Shown here in pieces: positions 54,171 through 64,000 of a stretch of DNA of 64,000 nt (position 1 is the first letter of the stretch; every line of letters starts with the position of its first letter). Below the pieces are notes generated by a model that saw only the letters and a program-made list of their open reading frames with translations, had not been told where the DNA came from and did not search any database. The stretch covers positions 1 through 64,000 of the forward strand of contig JARGSG010000147.1 of the NCBI GenBank assembly GCA_030374805.1, given 5' to 3'. The stretch comes from Gracilaria gracilis (taxonomy: Eukaryota > Rhodophyta > Florideophyceae > Gracilariales > Gracilariaceae). Position numbers and translations under genes: made by a program.

Positions 54171-57100
54171 ATCTCCGAAAAACTAAGTATGGGAGTCTCC
54201 CCAACGTGAGGGGCGTCTTCGAAGTCGAAGGAGAAGACGCCCGAGGCGCCTCCGCTTCGCTCCCCGACTGTTACGATCCTATCAAGGAAAATGGAAGCCA
54301 CCGACGTGGAGTCGGAACACTTCTGTGTTCTTTGTCGACCGTGGATACGGGCCCGTAATCCCCGTCTTCCGGATAGAATCCTGGTTATGGCCAAGCGGAA
54401 CTATAAAGTTTACGCCGATCTCGGCCTTTAAGAACATTTTATGGTTCGTCAGCTGTCGGTCCTAGACACAGGCGCTGCTCCTAACCTTATTCACAAGAAC
54501 CTGATACCGCCTACTCTTCAGGAACGTGTTAGTTACGGTCCATCAATGGATATTTTGGATGCCAATAACAATCCGATTAGTACGGCTGGTTACATTTCGC
54601 TCCTGGTGAGATTAGGAAGGCACCTCGTGAAGGTAGATTTCTTTGTTTGCGATTCGCTAGCCGCACCAGTTATACTGGGTTGTGATTTCTGTGACAGGTT
54701 TGTGGAAAATATCCGTTTTCGGAAACGTACCATAGAAATGGAAGACGGTTCAATAATTCCGATTGTCCGGAGATCTCTGCGAGCCGCTACGCGGAAACAC
54801 GTACCGCTTCCAGTTGCACATCAGCCTACCAAAGGCACAGTGGCATCAACGAAGTTGCACGTTCTCAAATCGGTGCACCTTCCGCCGGAGTCCCAGGTGT
54901 GGGTCGAAGTAGTCACCAAACAGTTTGGTCTACACACAGTGCAGCCGTCACCGGCACTATATGAATAGCGCAAGATCGCTTTGGCTAATGGAGTTGTAAC
55001 GATTCAACCGGATGAAGCCTTTAAGGTCCTCGTCGCCAATCTTGGCAAAACCAGACAATGGTTAACAAAGAACCAAGTAATTGGCACGGTACTACCGCAA
55101 CCCGCTGCAGTGATACCCACGAAGATTCCGATTGGAACCGTGCTCGATGTATCTGACCCTAAGGAGGGGGAGGAGGCCGCCGAACTCGCCGAATTACGGA
55201 ATGAGTCACTTGAAGCCGATACGAATGATACCCAGAAGAACTCGGGTTCAGACACCCCAGCACCTTTTGAGGTTAAGCCGTTCCCACCTGGCTCTGAACA
55301 GACGAATCCTGTTGAGGAGTTAATGAAGCTCAATTTGGAGCACGTACCGGAGTCCCATCGGGAGAAGCTACGCGATATGCTTCGCGAGTTTACGCCCATG
55401 TGGGATGGTACCCTCGGAACAATTGGAGTCACAGAGCATTGCATAGATCTACTTCCGAACACTCGGTTCATTGCACAACACCCTTACAGGGCAGGACCGA
55501 AGGCCCGAGAAGAGGAAAAAGCTCAAGTCCAGAAGATGCTCCGAGCCGGCTTTATTGAGCCCGCTCAATCCCCTTGGGCTTCACCAGTTGTTTTGGTGCC
55601 GAATCCGGATGGATCATGGAGATTTTGTATCGATTACCGAATGTTAAATACGGTTACAGTGAAAGACGTATACCCGATTCCTTTTATGTACGAATATATC
55701 GATTCTCTAGGGAGCGCGAAAGTGTTTACCACTTCAGATGCCAATTGGAGACACTGGCAAGTGCCCATAAGGGAAGAAGATAAGGATAAGACGGCCTTCG
55801 TGTGCCATCAAGGCCTGTACCGTTTTCGGAGAATGCCCTTTGGGTTAACGAACGCCCCCGCAACGTTTCAGCGAGCGGTTCATATCCTCCTGGCTAGGTT
55901 CAAGTGGACCACCTGTTTTGTATACTTGGACGACGTCGTCGTCTTTTCCAATAACATGGAAGCCCATCTCACCCATGTACGGGAAGTTATGACCGTTTTA
56001 CGGGATGCAGGGATTACCTTGAAGCTTAAGAAGTGCGAGTTTTTCACCGAATCGGTTAAGTACCTGGGGCATATTATTCGCCGAGGTAAGCTCTCAATTG
56101 ACGAGGTGCGGGTAAAATCCTTGAAGGAGACGACACACCCAAGAACTCAAACTGAGCTTCGATCCTTCTTAGGCCTGTGCAACGTTTACCGTCGTTTCGG
56201 GCCGAACTTTTCGGATATCGCTTCGCCGTTGAACAAACCCCTGATGAAAGGAAGACCAGTGAAATTGTAACCCTTTGGCGATGCGGAAGCCTCCGCATTT
56301 ACAGCACTAATTGAAGCTGTAACGTAGCTACCAGTCTTGGCCCTGCCGAAACCCGGCTTACCCTACGAGGTTGACACTGATGCGAGTGCGAACCAAGTTG
56401 GTTGTGCGTTGTTCCGGGTGAAAGAGTCTGGCAAACGGCACCCTATTGGGTATTGGTCGAGATCACTGAATGTGGACGAACGAAATTACTCCGTTTCGGA
56501 GAAGGAATGCCTTGCCGTGATGAGATGATGAGATGGGGACTCCAACTCTCGAAATTTGACTTTGAAGTAGTGTACAAGAAAGGCTCCTTGAACTTGCAGG
56601 CCGACGCTCTATCCCGTTTGGGCACTGCAGCAGAAGCTGAACCCACCGAGGACACGGAAGAGATACCATGCTTTATGGTTGGTGACTTCGATGACGGAAA
56701 GACAGAAGTCCTATCGGATGATGTGTGTGACGATATTCTCGCCACACAGACTGTAGAACCGGATACCGGGTCATTTGTACCGATTTCGCCCGAGGAGATG
56801 ATACGGGAACAGCAGATGGATCCCTGTTGTATACAGGTTAGGGCCCGTCTGAACGGTGGGTATAGGATACCTTTCCAGGTGAATGACCAAGGCTACTTGG
56901 TGCGAACTGTTGAAACCAACCCACAAATGGTGGTACCTCACTCCTTACAGAGTCGCGTACTGCACTTGTCTCATTATGTGAAGTTGGGAGCCGACCCGGG
57001 AGGAAGGAAGCTTTATCTCACCTTAAGAAGGGACTTCTATTGGCCCCCAATGGCGTTCGACTGTTACGCAGTCCGCCGCTCCTGTCAGGCTTGTGCCAAG

Positions 57101-59400
57101 AATGACGTTAAATTAAGAAAGTACTCGAAAGAGTTAACGTTGTTTCCCGCACGAGCACCGCTGGAGTTCGTCGCCATTGACATTCTTGGAGAATTGATTA
57201 GGACCTCTCGAGGTAACCGGTACCTGCCGGTTATCACCGACAGGTTCTCTAAATTGGTTAGAACAGTGCCGCTCAAACGGATAACAGCAGCCACTGTGGC
57301 TCAAGCGTTTGTTACCCACTGGGTTTTTGTACATGGCACACTGGTACAGTTACTTTCCGATAACGGCTCTCAATTCACCTCGAAGTTCTTTCAAGATGTG
57401 TGTAGGATCCTGGATATTAAGAATTTATTCACTACGACTTATCATCCCCAAGCGAACGGACCAGTAGAGAGATTTAATCGAACCATCCTTGGTGCTTTGA
57501 GATCCTATGTGGCAGATCACCCCAAGACGTGGGATCAGTTCACGGACGCTATCACGTATGCGTACAACACCCAGGTTTATCGGGTAACAGGACTTTCACC
57601 ATTTGAGTTGGTACTGTCGAGGAGACCACCTCCTTTAGCCATCGAGGCGCAGCCAACTCTAGATACGTTCCCATCACCGGGCTTGTACCGCGATGCGTGG
57701 AAGAAATGGTTCACCAAGCTGGTACCAGCAGAACGTGCCTCAATGGACAGGGCTCAGTTCGCCTACAAGCGCAACTTTGATAGCCGAATTCGGAGACCAT
57801 TACCTAACCTACAGGTAGGAGATTATGTGTTCCTTCGTAAGGAGTATTACAAACCGGAGAACGAACGCCGCCACAAATTATCGCCGATTGCGGATGGATC
57901 CTAGAAGGTTATTTCCATGTCTGTAGACACCGTCGTGCTGGAAATAAATAACCAACACGAACGGATATCACGCGATCGCTTCTACAGGGCACCGAGCCCA
58001 CTCCAAGAATTGGTAACGCTACCGGAAACCGGAACTGGAGTACCTGCAGCACAGGAAGGAACGTAATCAAACGGGGACAGTGCGAACCGCACGTCGATTT
58101 TTCCGCACCGAAAACGGGGTTTATCGGACCTACTTGAGATATCAGAGCTAGTCAAGGATAGCCCGCCCTCTCGCGCTACGCCTACGCACTCAACTCGAGT
58201 TCAACCCCCGGCTACGGTAATATCAGCTGCCGTATCGCACCCTAAGGAAAGAGAGGACTCACGTAATCGCGCTCAGGCTGCTCCGGCATCTGCTGGATTG
58301 GCTGATGTGCTTGAGCTCTCAAAGAGACAGGAGCCCGAATGGGGAATATCGCCGCTAACGCACACGTGTGTGGGATCCTCGGTCGAGGCGAATGTCAGTA
58401 ATGAAGACAATGTGACACCTGTGGGGAAGACCACTGCTAGTGATCAGAACCCCCGTGGGAAAGCTTCCAAGTCGTTGGCTACTTCTACGCCTCGCCCGCA
58501 AGAGGCGCAGAAGGCAAAACGTACCGAAAAGACAGTCTCCGCCGACCCATCAATGGGTCAGCGCAGCGACTAGTCCCATGGAAAGTACTCACAGTAGATG
58601 TGGTAAAGCGGAGGATCCTTGTGGATAAGGTCGTAGAGCCTGGTTCAGAAAAGAAAGTTTATGAAAAGCATCGTGTGGCGCAGAGGCCCTCAGTAGAACA
58701 GCGCTGTGCACGGGAGATCCCCACTCAGGGTGCAACGCCACCGGATTGGCTAGCAGTCTGCCACGTGGAGTAGTGCAACCTGTTCCGATTCTTCGGCATT
58801 TTTCAAGTGCGCGCGCATGCGACGCAATACAGCGCCGTGGCCCGGCCAATCCGCCACCCTGCACAGGGAGTGAGCAACGCAGTATCTCCGTCGCAACGGC
58901 TCTCTCGCGTCGAAGAGCAACTTCGCCTTGATCAGGAACGTCTTCGTAGTTAAAGTTGACGCCCGCTGGGAAAAAAGGTTAGTTCACCGGACTCCGGAAG
59001 TGAAGAGCTTCCACCAGAAGACACTTTCGGGGAGATTGGCATCCGGAAACGGAAGTTAGCCATTCCCCGTCGTGACGGTTAGCGCTCTCGTCAACGAGAA
59101 ACCCCCACCTCACCAAAGCCGGAAACATGTTGTTACTTGCGTGTACCCGCCCGGGTTACGTAGAAAAGCAAAGCCCAATGTCGGGAATAACCAAAGGAAC
59201 CGAAGACGTCGGGGTATACCCACAGGATTTCGTGGTCGATCGTATCGTGAAGCACGGTGTTGCCCTGGACGGGAAAGTAATCTATCGCGTCCGTTGGAAC
59301 GGCTTTCCCCCAGAGCAGGACACTTGAGAGCCAATTGAGCATCTCCCGATGTCCAAGATCATCGCTTATCACCAAAGAACCCGGTTCGCATTACCCCCAA
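54171..59400 (+). pseudogene. pol of element B: protease, RT, RNase H, integrase, chromodomain
   Basis: Order on plus: protease SVLDTGAAPNL near 54465; RT with FCIDYRMLN, MPFGLTNAP and catalytic VYLDDVVV near 55920; RNase H start EVDTDAS and KECLAV near 56370-56520; HHCC finger and integrase (VAIDILG near 57175, LSDNGSQF near 57355, YHPQANGPVERFNR near 57440); chromodomain VVDRIVKHGVALDGKVIYRVRWNGFPPEQDT near 59230-59324. Defects: TAA before the protease and TAG after it, two stops near 56270-56330, loss of the RNase H middle (about 40 residues after KECLAVM, removing the TDH Asp), TAG at 57902 and TGA at 59325-59327 in place of the chromodomain Trp. A chromodomain usually steers integration to marked chromatin. 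Confidence 0.9.
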
Positions 59401-59806
59401 CTCTGGATAATGCCCAAGTGGGATAGAACTGTCACCGACATGTGGTAGATATAGTGTGCCGCTACGCGGTAGGTTGCAAGGAGCTCTAAGAAGAGAAGAG
59501 AAGACACCAATAAGGTTGGTCTTATGTACAGTATGAACAAAGAAAGAACGCACCGAATTGTCGGTTCATCGCCGTATAACGGAACTAAGAAGTAAGAAGT
59601 AATGAAGTATCTAGGAAGATGTTGCCACGAATAGAAATGAAGTGCATCCTGGTTAAGAAATAGAGAAGGAAGAGGAATGAAGTATGAAAGAAGCTCGAAC
59701 ACGAGAACGGTCCTACAGGAGGAGAGAAGTAATGCCAAGCTGTGGTCTAATTGGGTTTATCGTATCCGAGCGACAGAACTACACGCCCTCAGGCACCCTG
59801 CCCAGA

Positions 59807-61393
59807 CTACTGGTGACCAGCGTTGTTTCCGGGATCCTGCGTCGCAGGACCCCAACCTGCGGGAGCTTGAGTGCCCTCCGCAGGGACCTGTGCCGCGTCA
59901 GCGCCGGTATACCGAACACTTACAAGAGGGATGTCGTCTTCCACCACCTCGCCATCACCATGGTCCAAGGAGGGATCGACCCAGTCCGCTGGAGGCCTAT
60001 AGTTGTCAGGGAACACGAACCCAGTCAGGTCTCCAATCGGCATAGCTCTAGGGGCCCGCATAATCGCTCTAGCATGAGCCTCGGAGATCATTTGCCGTTC
60101 CCACGGATCGTAGTACGCGAAGGCCCCCGAACGGGTGAATATTCTCCCTGGTGATCAGTCGTTGCCGCGAGGGCCACCTTCTGGCTGCCAGTGCACCGGA
60201 ATCCGGTCCCAATTGACGGCCTCGATGAAGCGGAGGAGCATGTGAACCTCTTCCTGGTTGGAATCGGACCCCAAGGGTATAGACAGATCCTGTCGCCGGA
60301 TAATCCATCGGAACATCGAAGGGAGATACCAGAGACGGTAATGATAGTATGTATCCCACAGGAGATGTACCGCCACGCGTGCACCCCACTCCGCCGCAAA
60401 AAGCGTCCAGTATCCAGAGCAGGAATCATTCAACATTCTACAGCCTACATAGTAGAGGCATGGAGGAAGTTCGGCGTAGCACCCTCGCGGGACCTCGACA
60501 TTCGCCCACCAGCTGGGAAGCGCAGCGTATCGCCCCGGCAGGGAGTTGTAGCGCAATCGCTCAGCCTCCAAGTGTGGATACTGAATCAGGAACCCTCGAC
60601 GGGACCGCGAGCTTCGCTCAAGCCGAACACGGCGCTCAAAGCTCCACAAAAAATCATTGGATGATCGCCGAAGGTATCGGAATTCCGCCCGAAGAAGGGG
60701 ACGACTCCAGAGAAGCCAACCATCGACCACGTTCGGTACCTCAGCCCTATGGGGAGATTCGTTGAACTCCGCTAGTGCGTATCCGTAGGACCTCTCGCCG
60801 AAAGCTCGGAAATGTGACACGTGAAAGTTGAACCGCAACGGTACCAAGTGATCCGATCGAACATGGCTAGCTCCTTCATAGGGAGCACGAACCCACAGTG
60901 CCCTAGTGCGACTAAGGGAATCACCGCCCGCACAGAACAGGTGCAGGGGATCGACCTCCACACGGTGACGCCAGCTTCTGGGCCGAACTACTTCGCAATG
61001 GAGCCCACCTGGGAGATAACCGTTCTCAGCATACGAGTGAATAAGAGCCTCGGCGGCTACGGCCGTCGGATGGAACCAAGGTTCACGGCAATACACCTCG
61101 CCATGCTGCCGAGGCCGTCTAAAACGGAGACTTTCCAACCTGATCCAGCCCCTGGCATTGACCATTAATGACATCGCTTCCTCGGAGTTCCACGCCGCTG
61201 CGTCAATATCGGGAGCTTGAGGAGGCGCCGCGGAGTCGTAGCCTTGCGAGGATTGTCCAGGTTGAGCGCCCTATTGGGAGAAGTAACCAAGAGGTTGGTA
61301 ACCAGATGGATCGTACTGCGGCTGTGCGTGGGAACCTTCTTGAGGGAGGGGCATCGAGTTAAACCCGCCGAAGTATCCGGAAGAGCCTGCCAT
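59807..61393 (-). pseudogene. antisense ORF protein of element B (best copy)
   Basis: One minus-strand frame stays open over 529 codons except for a TAG near 61273 and a TGA at 60155-60157. Start ATG 61393 (MAGSSGYFGGFNSMPLPQ) matches the C copy. Central part: LLRAEFRYLRRSSNDFLW, LPSWWANVEVPRGCYAELPP, AAEWGARVAVHLLWDTYYHYRLWYLP, RRQDLSIPL and LLRFIEAVNWDRIPV; near the end AYYDPWERQMISEAH and an acidic tail. It lies between pol and 3' LTR on the opposite strand to gag-pol. No domain is recognised: no protease, envelope signal peptide or zinc pattern. Expression would need a promoter in or near the 3' LTR. Function unknown. Confidence 0.8.
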
Positions 61394-61732
61394 TTAGTAA
61401 GGAGAATGCTGATACCCCGAGGGTTGATGAGATGGCACCATAGCGTGGGACGAATGCAACTGAGATGACGCCTGCGGAGGAGGTTGTTGAAAGCCTAAGT
61501 AGGAAAGTTTCTCGAAGGGAGCAGCACTCGACGAAGCCGCCTGTGAGGCACTTGAGGAAGCGTTCCCCGGAAGCGAGTTAGTCGCGAAAGGGTTCATGCC
61601 TGCGGTAGGAGAGAAGGTTGGAGATGACAGTTTTTGCCGCGAAGTCGGAGAGGAGTGATGTCGAGTACCACGCGTTGGTTCAGGAAGCTGTGAAGGTATT
61701 GCCGAAGTCTCAGAGTCTACCATTCTGAGCAT
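61394..61732 (-). CDS. small Ser/Pro-rich ORF ahead of the antisense gene of B
   Basis: 112 codons (61732 to TAA at 61394-61396), Ser/Ala/Pro/Gln-rich, low complexity. Its stop touches the ATG of the main antisense ORF (TAAATG) in the same frame. MVDSETSAIPS resembles the small ORF of C. It starts about 70 bases from the purine tract. Function unknown. Confidence 0.45.
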   Translation of the reverse strand: MLRMVDSETSAIPSQLPEPTRGTRHHSSPTSRQKLSSPTFSPTAGMNPFATNSLPGNASSSASQAASSSAAPFEKLSYLGFQQPPPQASSQLHSSHAMVPSHQPSGYQHSPY

Positions 61733-61791
61733 CAGTATTTACGTACCGGTCGCCGGCGCCTTCCCGCAAAACAAAGCGCGAACCCTTGGCT

Positions 61792-61804
61792 AAGGAGGGG
61801 GAGA
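61792..61804 (+). other. polypurine tract of element B
   Basis: AAGGAGGGGGAGA directly before the 3' LTR start; primes plus-strand synthesis in the family. Confidence 0.75.
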
Positions 61805-62799
61805 TGTAGAACAATGACAATCCGATGTCGGCACAATGAAGCTTCTCATAATGAAGCTCCATCCATTGAGCCCTGACGTGTCAGACTATGAATATGGACC
61901 CCGTTTCGGGTGAAATTGGAAATATTGTTGGGACGTACCTTGTTAGGTGAATCGGGGTTAGAACCTATGAAATAGGTGTACAGTAGAGCATTATGGCATA
62001 TTTGTCCAAATATTTGGCGTCACACCCGCTGGGTAGATACTTTGGCACCCTGACACTGGGTTGTCTACGTGTAGAGCCCTCGTGGGCGTGCGCAGCTCTA
62101 GATACAGCAGATAGTATATATGCTCGGGCGATCTCGCCCTGGAGCCACTAAATAGAACTCACATGAGTCGTATCTTCTTCCTGAAGTACGTGGTCTTCAT
62201 CCCGAAGGCTGGGCTATGGTTGGTTCTGACTACGTAGGTTCACGACTCCTCTAAGGAGAGTAACCACGACTGGTCTCGGTACCATCACCCCTCAGGGTCC
62301 CTAAGAAAGTTCTTTACTACCAGTTTCTGCCTTGTTTCGCTAATTACCCCAGTATCAGGTCGTTTTTGTTGTCGTTCACCGAGGTACCGGATCTTTGTTT
62401 AGTTCATCGTTTTCCTGGTGCAGGTTTCGCTTCCGCCTCTGTACAGAGTTATATTTGGACACTCGTGTGTTTCTCTCGTTCCGCTATCGGCCCTGTTCCC
62501 GCCGTTGGCACGGGCCGTAGCTTCGCTCGTATGGTTCTCCGTAGGAGCATTACACCGTCTAACGGCACCGTTCGCTCCACTTATAGACTCATTCTCTTTT
62601 GATCCGTCGTCGGTTATTCCTCTCTAGGCCCACGCTCCTCTTTACCTCTGCAGGTTATTCCAGTACCGTCTCCGGTTTACACGCGGCTGCCACGCGGCAC
62701 GCGCACGGGCAGAGGGCTCTACTTCTGAGTTCGCCCTTTTGTGAGGGCAGGACTTGGACACCCTGGTGAATACATGCCCTCTTTGAGGTTTGCTCTACA
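61805..62799 (+). repeat. 3' LTR of element B (995 bp)
   Basis: Same length and order as 50944-51938. Begins TGTAGAACAATGAC, ends TTTGCTCTACA. What follows (GTTGGCGCTCCCG) looks at first like a primer-binding site but is the resumed coding sequence of element C. Confidence 0.93.
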
Positions 62800-62940
62800 G
62801 TTGGCGCTCCCGATTCGGGTTCTTCGTTTCATACCAGAACGTGGAGGTAGAGCGCATCGCTGTACCTCACCGACGTGGTCGGTACGTCCCACTCCCAGAG
62901 TGATGGTCCTCCCTGGCGGCGTGCCGGGGGTGTTATGTTG

Positions 62941-63231
62941 CCCTACAAACCTCGAATATGGCCCAAATATGGCCAAGATATGGCCGAAATGTGGCCGTTT
63001 AACTCGAAAAGTTGTGAGAACGTTTAAAAAGCGGAGATAAACAAGTTTCATTTTTCTTTATATGGCAGAAATATGACCCAAATGTGGCCTAAATATGGCC
63101 GAGGTGTACACGTGTCAGTTGGCTAAAGTCCTTTATTTCCATAGTTACACGTTCTCTGAAATTTTTGAGCTAAACGGCCACATCTCGGCCATATCTCGGC
63201 CATATTTGGGCCATATTCGAGGTTTATAGGG
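62941..63231. mobile_element. CACTA-like MITE (291 bp)
   Basis: Terminal inverted repeats of about 60 bases, starting CCCTACAAACCTCGAATATGG at the left and its mirror ending CGAGGTTTATAGGG at the right, made of ATATGGCC-type units. Flanked by the duplication GTTG (62937-62940 and 63232-63235). No ORF. CCCTA ends and a 3-4-bp duplication fit the CACTA/Chapaev group. Confidence 0.85.
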
Positions 63232-64000
63232 GTTGCACTGCCGCTGGTCTTCACTTATATAGGGTCGCTCCTCCTCACGGATCCCCGGTTGGGGCTATGG
63301 TCGGTTGTGGTGACCGAGTGGGCTACCCGCTTCGCGGCATACATCCTCAGCGAGACCTACGACCAGTCGCGGCTTTGGTACGTACAACCCCGCGTGCGGG
63401 CGGCCATCCGTAGCCTGGACTTGCAAATCCCTCTTAGAGGCACTGCCAACGAGGAAGAAATGTTGGGGCTACTCGATTATATCGAGAACGTTCGGTGGGA
63501 CGGGGTTCCCATCGAACAAAGTGGTCGTCGAGACGATGATAGTGGAGGTTCCGGTCCCGGACTCGGGCGCAATACCCCGTTCGCGGGCGACTTCGTATAT
63601 TTAGACCCTTGAGACTACCGGGGAATCAGCCGCGAAGAAGCGGAAGAATTCCAGGATGCCCCGCGTGAAATCCCCAGCGACCACCCGCGAGGGTATGTCG
63701 AGTCGGACGATTATTATGATGCTTACAGCGGGGGAGATCCAAAGATGGATAACGACCCCGATCCATCGGGCGAGACGGTCAAAGACGACGGTGACGAAGC
63801 CGACGCGGTCGGGAATGACAACCAGGTTGACAACGCTCCGGCGGAGCCGGGTTCGAACACTCCAGCTGATCCCAAGACGGGCAGTCCGCTGCGGCGGTGA
63901 CGACGGAACAAGAGGATGGTGCTTCTCCGCCTTCGGCGAGCGCCGGATCAGGCAATCCCAGTTCTGGGCCGCTGAATGAGAACGAGATCATAGCCCGCTT

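Larger units (their letters stand above)
50944..62799 (+). mobile_element. Ty3/gypsy chromovirus B (11,856 bp, with antisense ORF)
   Basis: LTRs of 995 bp at both ends (50944-51938, 61805-62799), gag, protease, RT, RNase H, integrase and chromodomain on plus, an antisense ORF on minus, and a purine tract before the 3' LTR. The flanks carry a 5-bp target duplication with one mismatch (GTTTG at 50939-50943, GTTGG at 62800-62804). The LTRs differ at roughly 5 percent of the first 430 positions by my count, and coding frames have several stops, so the insertion is not young. Confidence 0.93.
50161..63897 (+). pseudogene. antisense ORF protein of element C, split by element B and a MITE
   Basis: Coding pieces: 50161-50943, 62800-62940 and 63236-63897. 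The product resembles the B copy: start MSGQQ...GYFTGLRSVPLPQ, LNMNNWLHDFKLRHAPRYHP, LQAEFRYL, then after element B RSRFGFFVSYQNVEVERI, RGCYVAL, then after the MITE LWSVVVTEWATRFAAYIL, SLDLQIPL and FVYLDP, and an Asp/Glu-rich tail. Taking out each insertion with one target duplication keeps the frame. Two TGA remain (62901-62903 and 63610-63612); the B copy has Trp at the position aligned to each. The acidic frame continues beyond 63897 after a frameshift. I do not recognise the family. Confidence 0.75.
49143..64000 (-). mobile_element. LTR retrotransposon C (3' part, minus orientation, interrupted)
   Basis: Deduced from a minus-oriented LTR (49143-49913), a purine tract on the minus strand (49914-49927) and the antisense ORF pair (49961-50149 and 50161-63897) that in element B lies between pol and 3' LTR. 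Its gag-pol must lie to the right of the window. It is split by element B (50944-62799) and a MITE (62941-63231). Confidence 0.78.

Noticed and set aside
62800-62825. Primer-binding site after the right LTR of B, implying tandem elements
   Set aside because: GTTGGCGCTCCCG starts like a primer site, but its translation continues the antisense gene of C and aligns with the B copy, so it is the resumed host element.

Overview
The window is nuclear DNA of a eukaryote, most likely a multicellular (florideophyte) red alga of the Chondrus type. Reasons seen in the sequence: a long vanadium-dependent haloperoxidase of the red-algal bromoperoxidase type; mostly intronless genes with clear TATA boxes standing between thick layers of transposons; a nuclear transaldolase with a plastid-type leader; a large secreted enzyme of the heparinase II/III (alginate-lyase-like) class expected to act on matrix polysaccharide; and a tRNA-Asp gene whose D-loop carries a 12-nt insertion, similar to the ectopic tRNA introns known from the red alga Cyanidioschyzon. 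Species identity is inference.

Layout. 1-9223: two copies of one Ty3/gypsy family (508-509-bp LTRs), one nested in the other in opposite orientation; the newcomer's gag-pol fills 1-5731 on the minus strand. 11023-36459: gene island with a type I membrane protein (11023) and its paralog (21406), haloperoxidase (13803), Cys-rich repeat secreted protein (16512), small secreted protein (18640), transaldolase (24512), a small membrane protein (26573, minus), three tRNA-Pro(CGG), a LURP-one-related protein (31716, minus), tRNA-Asp, mitochondrial ribosomal protein uS14 (32302), a candidate N-myristoylated protein (32955) and the polysaccharide-active enzyme (33844). 36460-49142: a graveyard with an SMC6 pseudogene split by an internal inversion, a 344-bp miniature LTR retrotransposon (TRIM), an RRP9 pseudogene, a PIF/Harbinger-like transposase relic and a 2.0-kb pogo/Tigger-like element with TIRs and TA target duplication. 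49143-64000: a minus-oriented LTR element (C) split by a complete plus-oriented chromodomain Ty3/gypsy element (B, 50944-62799) and by a 291-bp CACTA-like MITE.

The most notable system is a retrotransposon antisense gene. Three related but distinct LTR families (A, B, C) all carry, between pol and the 3' LTR and on the strand opposite to gag-pol, a long ORF coding one conserved protein family that I cannot match to anything known. In B and C it is preceded by a small Ser/Pro-rich ORF and starts with a shared motif (M-[AS]-G ... GYFxG ... S[MV]PLPQ). Removing element B and the MITE from element C brings the C copy back into one frame that aligns with the B copy along its length, apart from two TGA codons, at least one of which stands where B has Trp.

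The island genes suggest a surface and matrix theme: halogenation chemistry, secreted Cys-rich and coiled-coil proteins, single-pass surface proteins and polysaccharide modification. They are independent transcription units, not an operon; several have their own TATA box.
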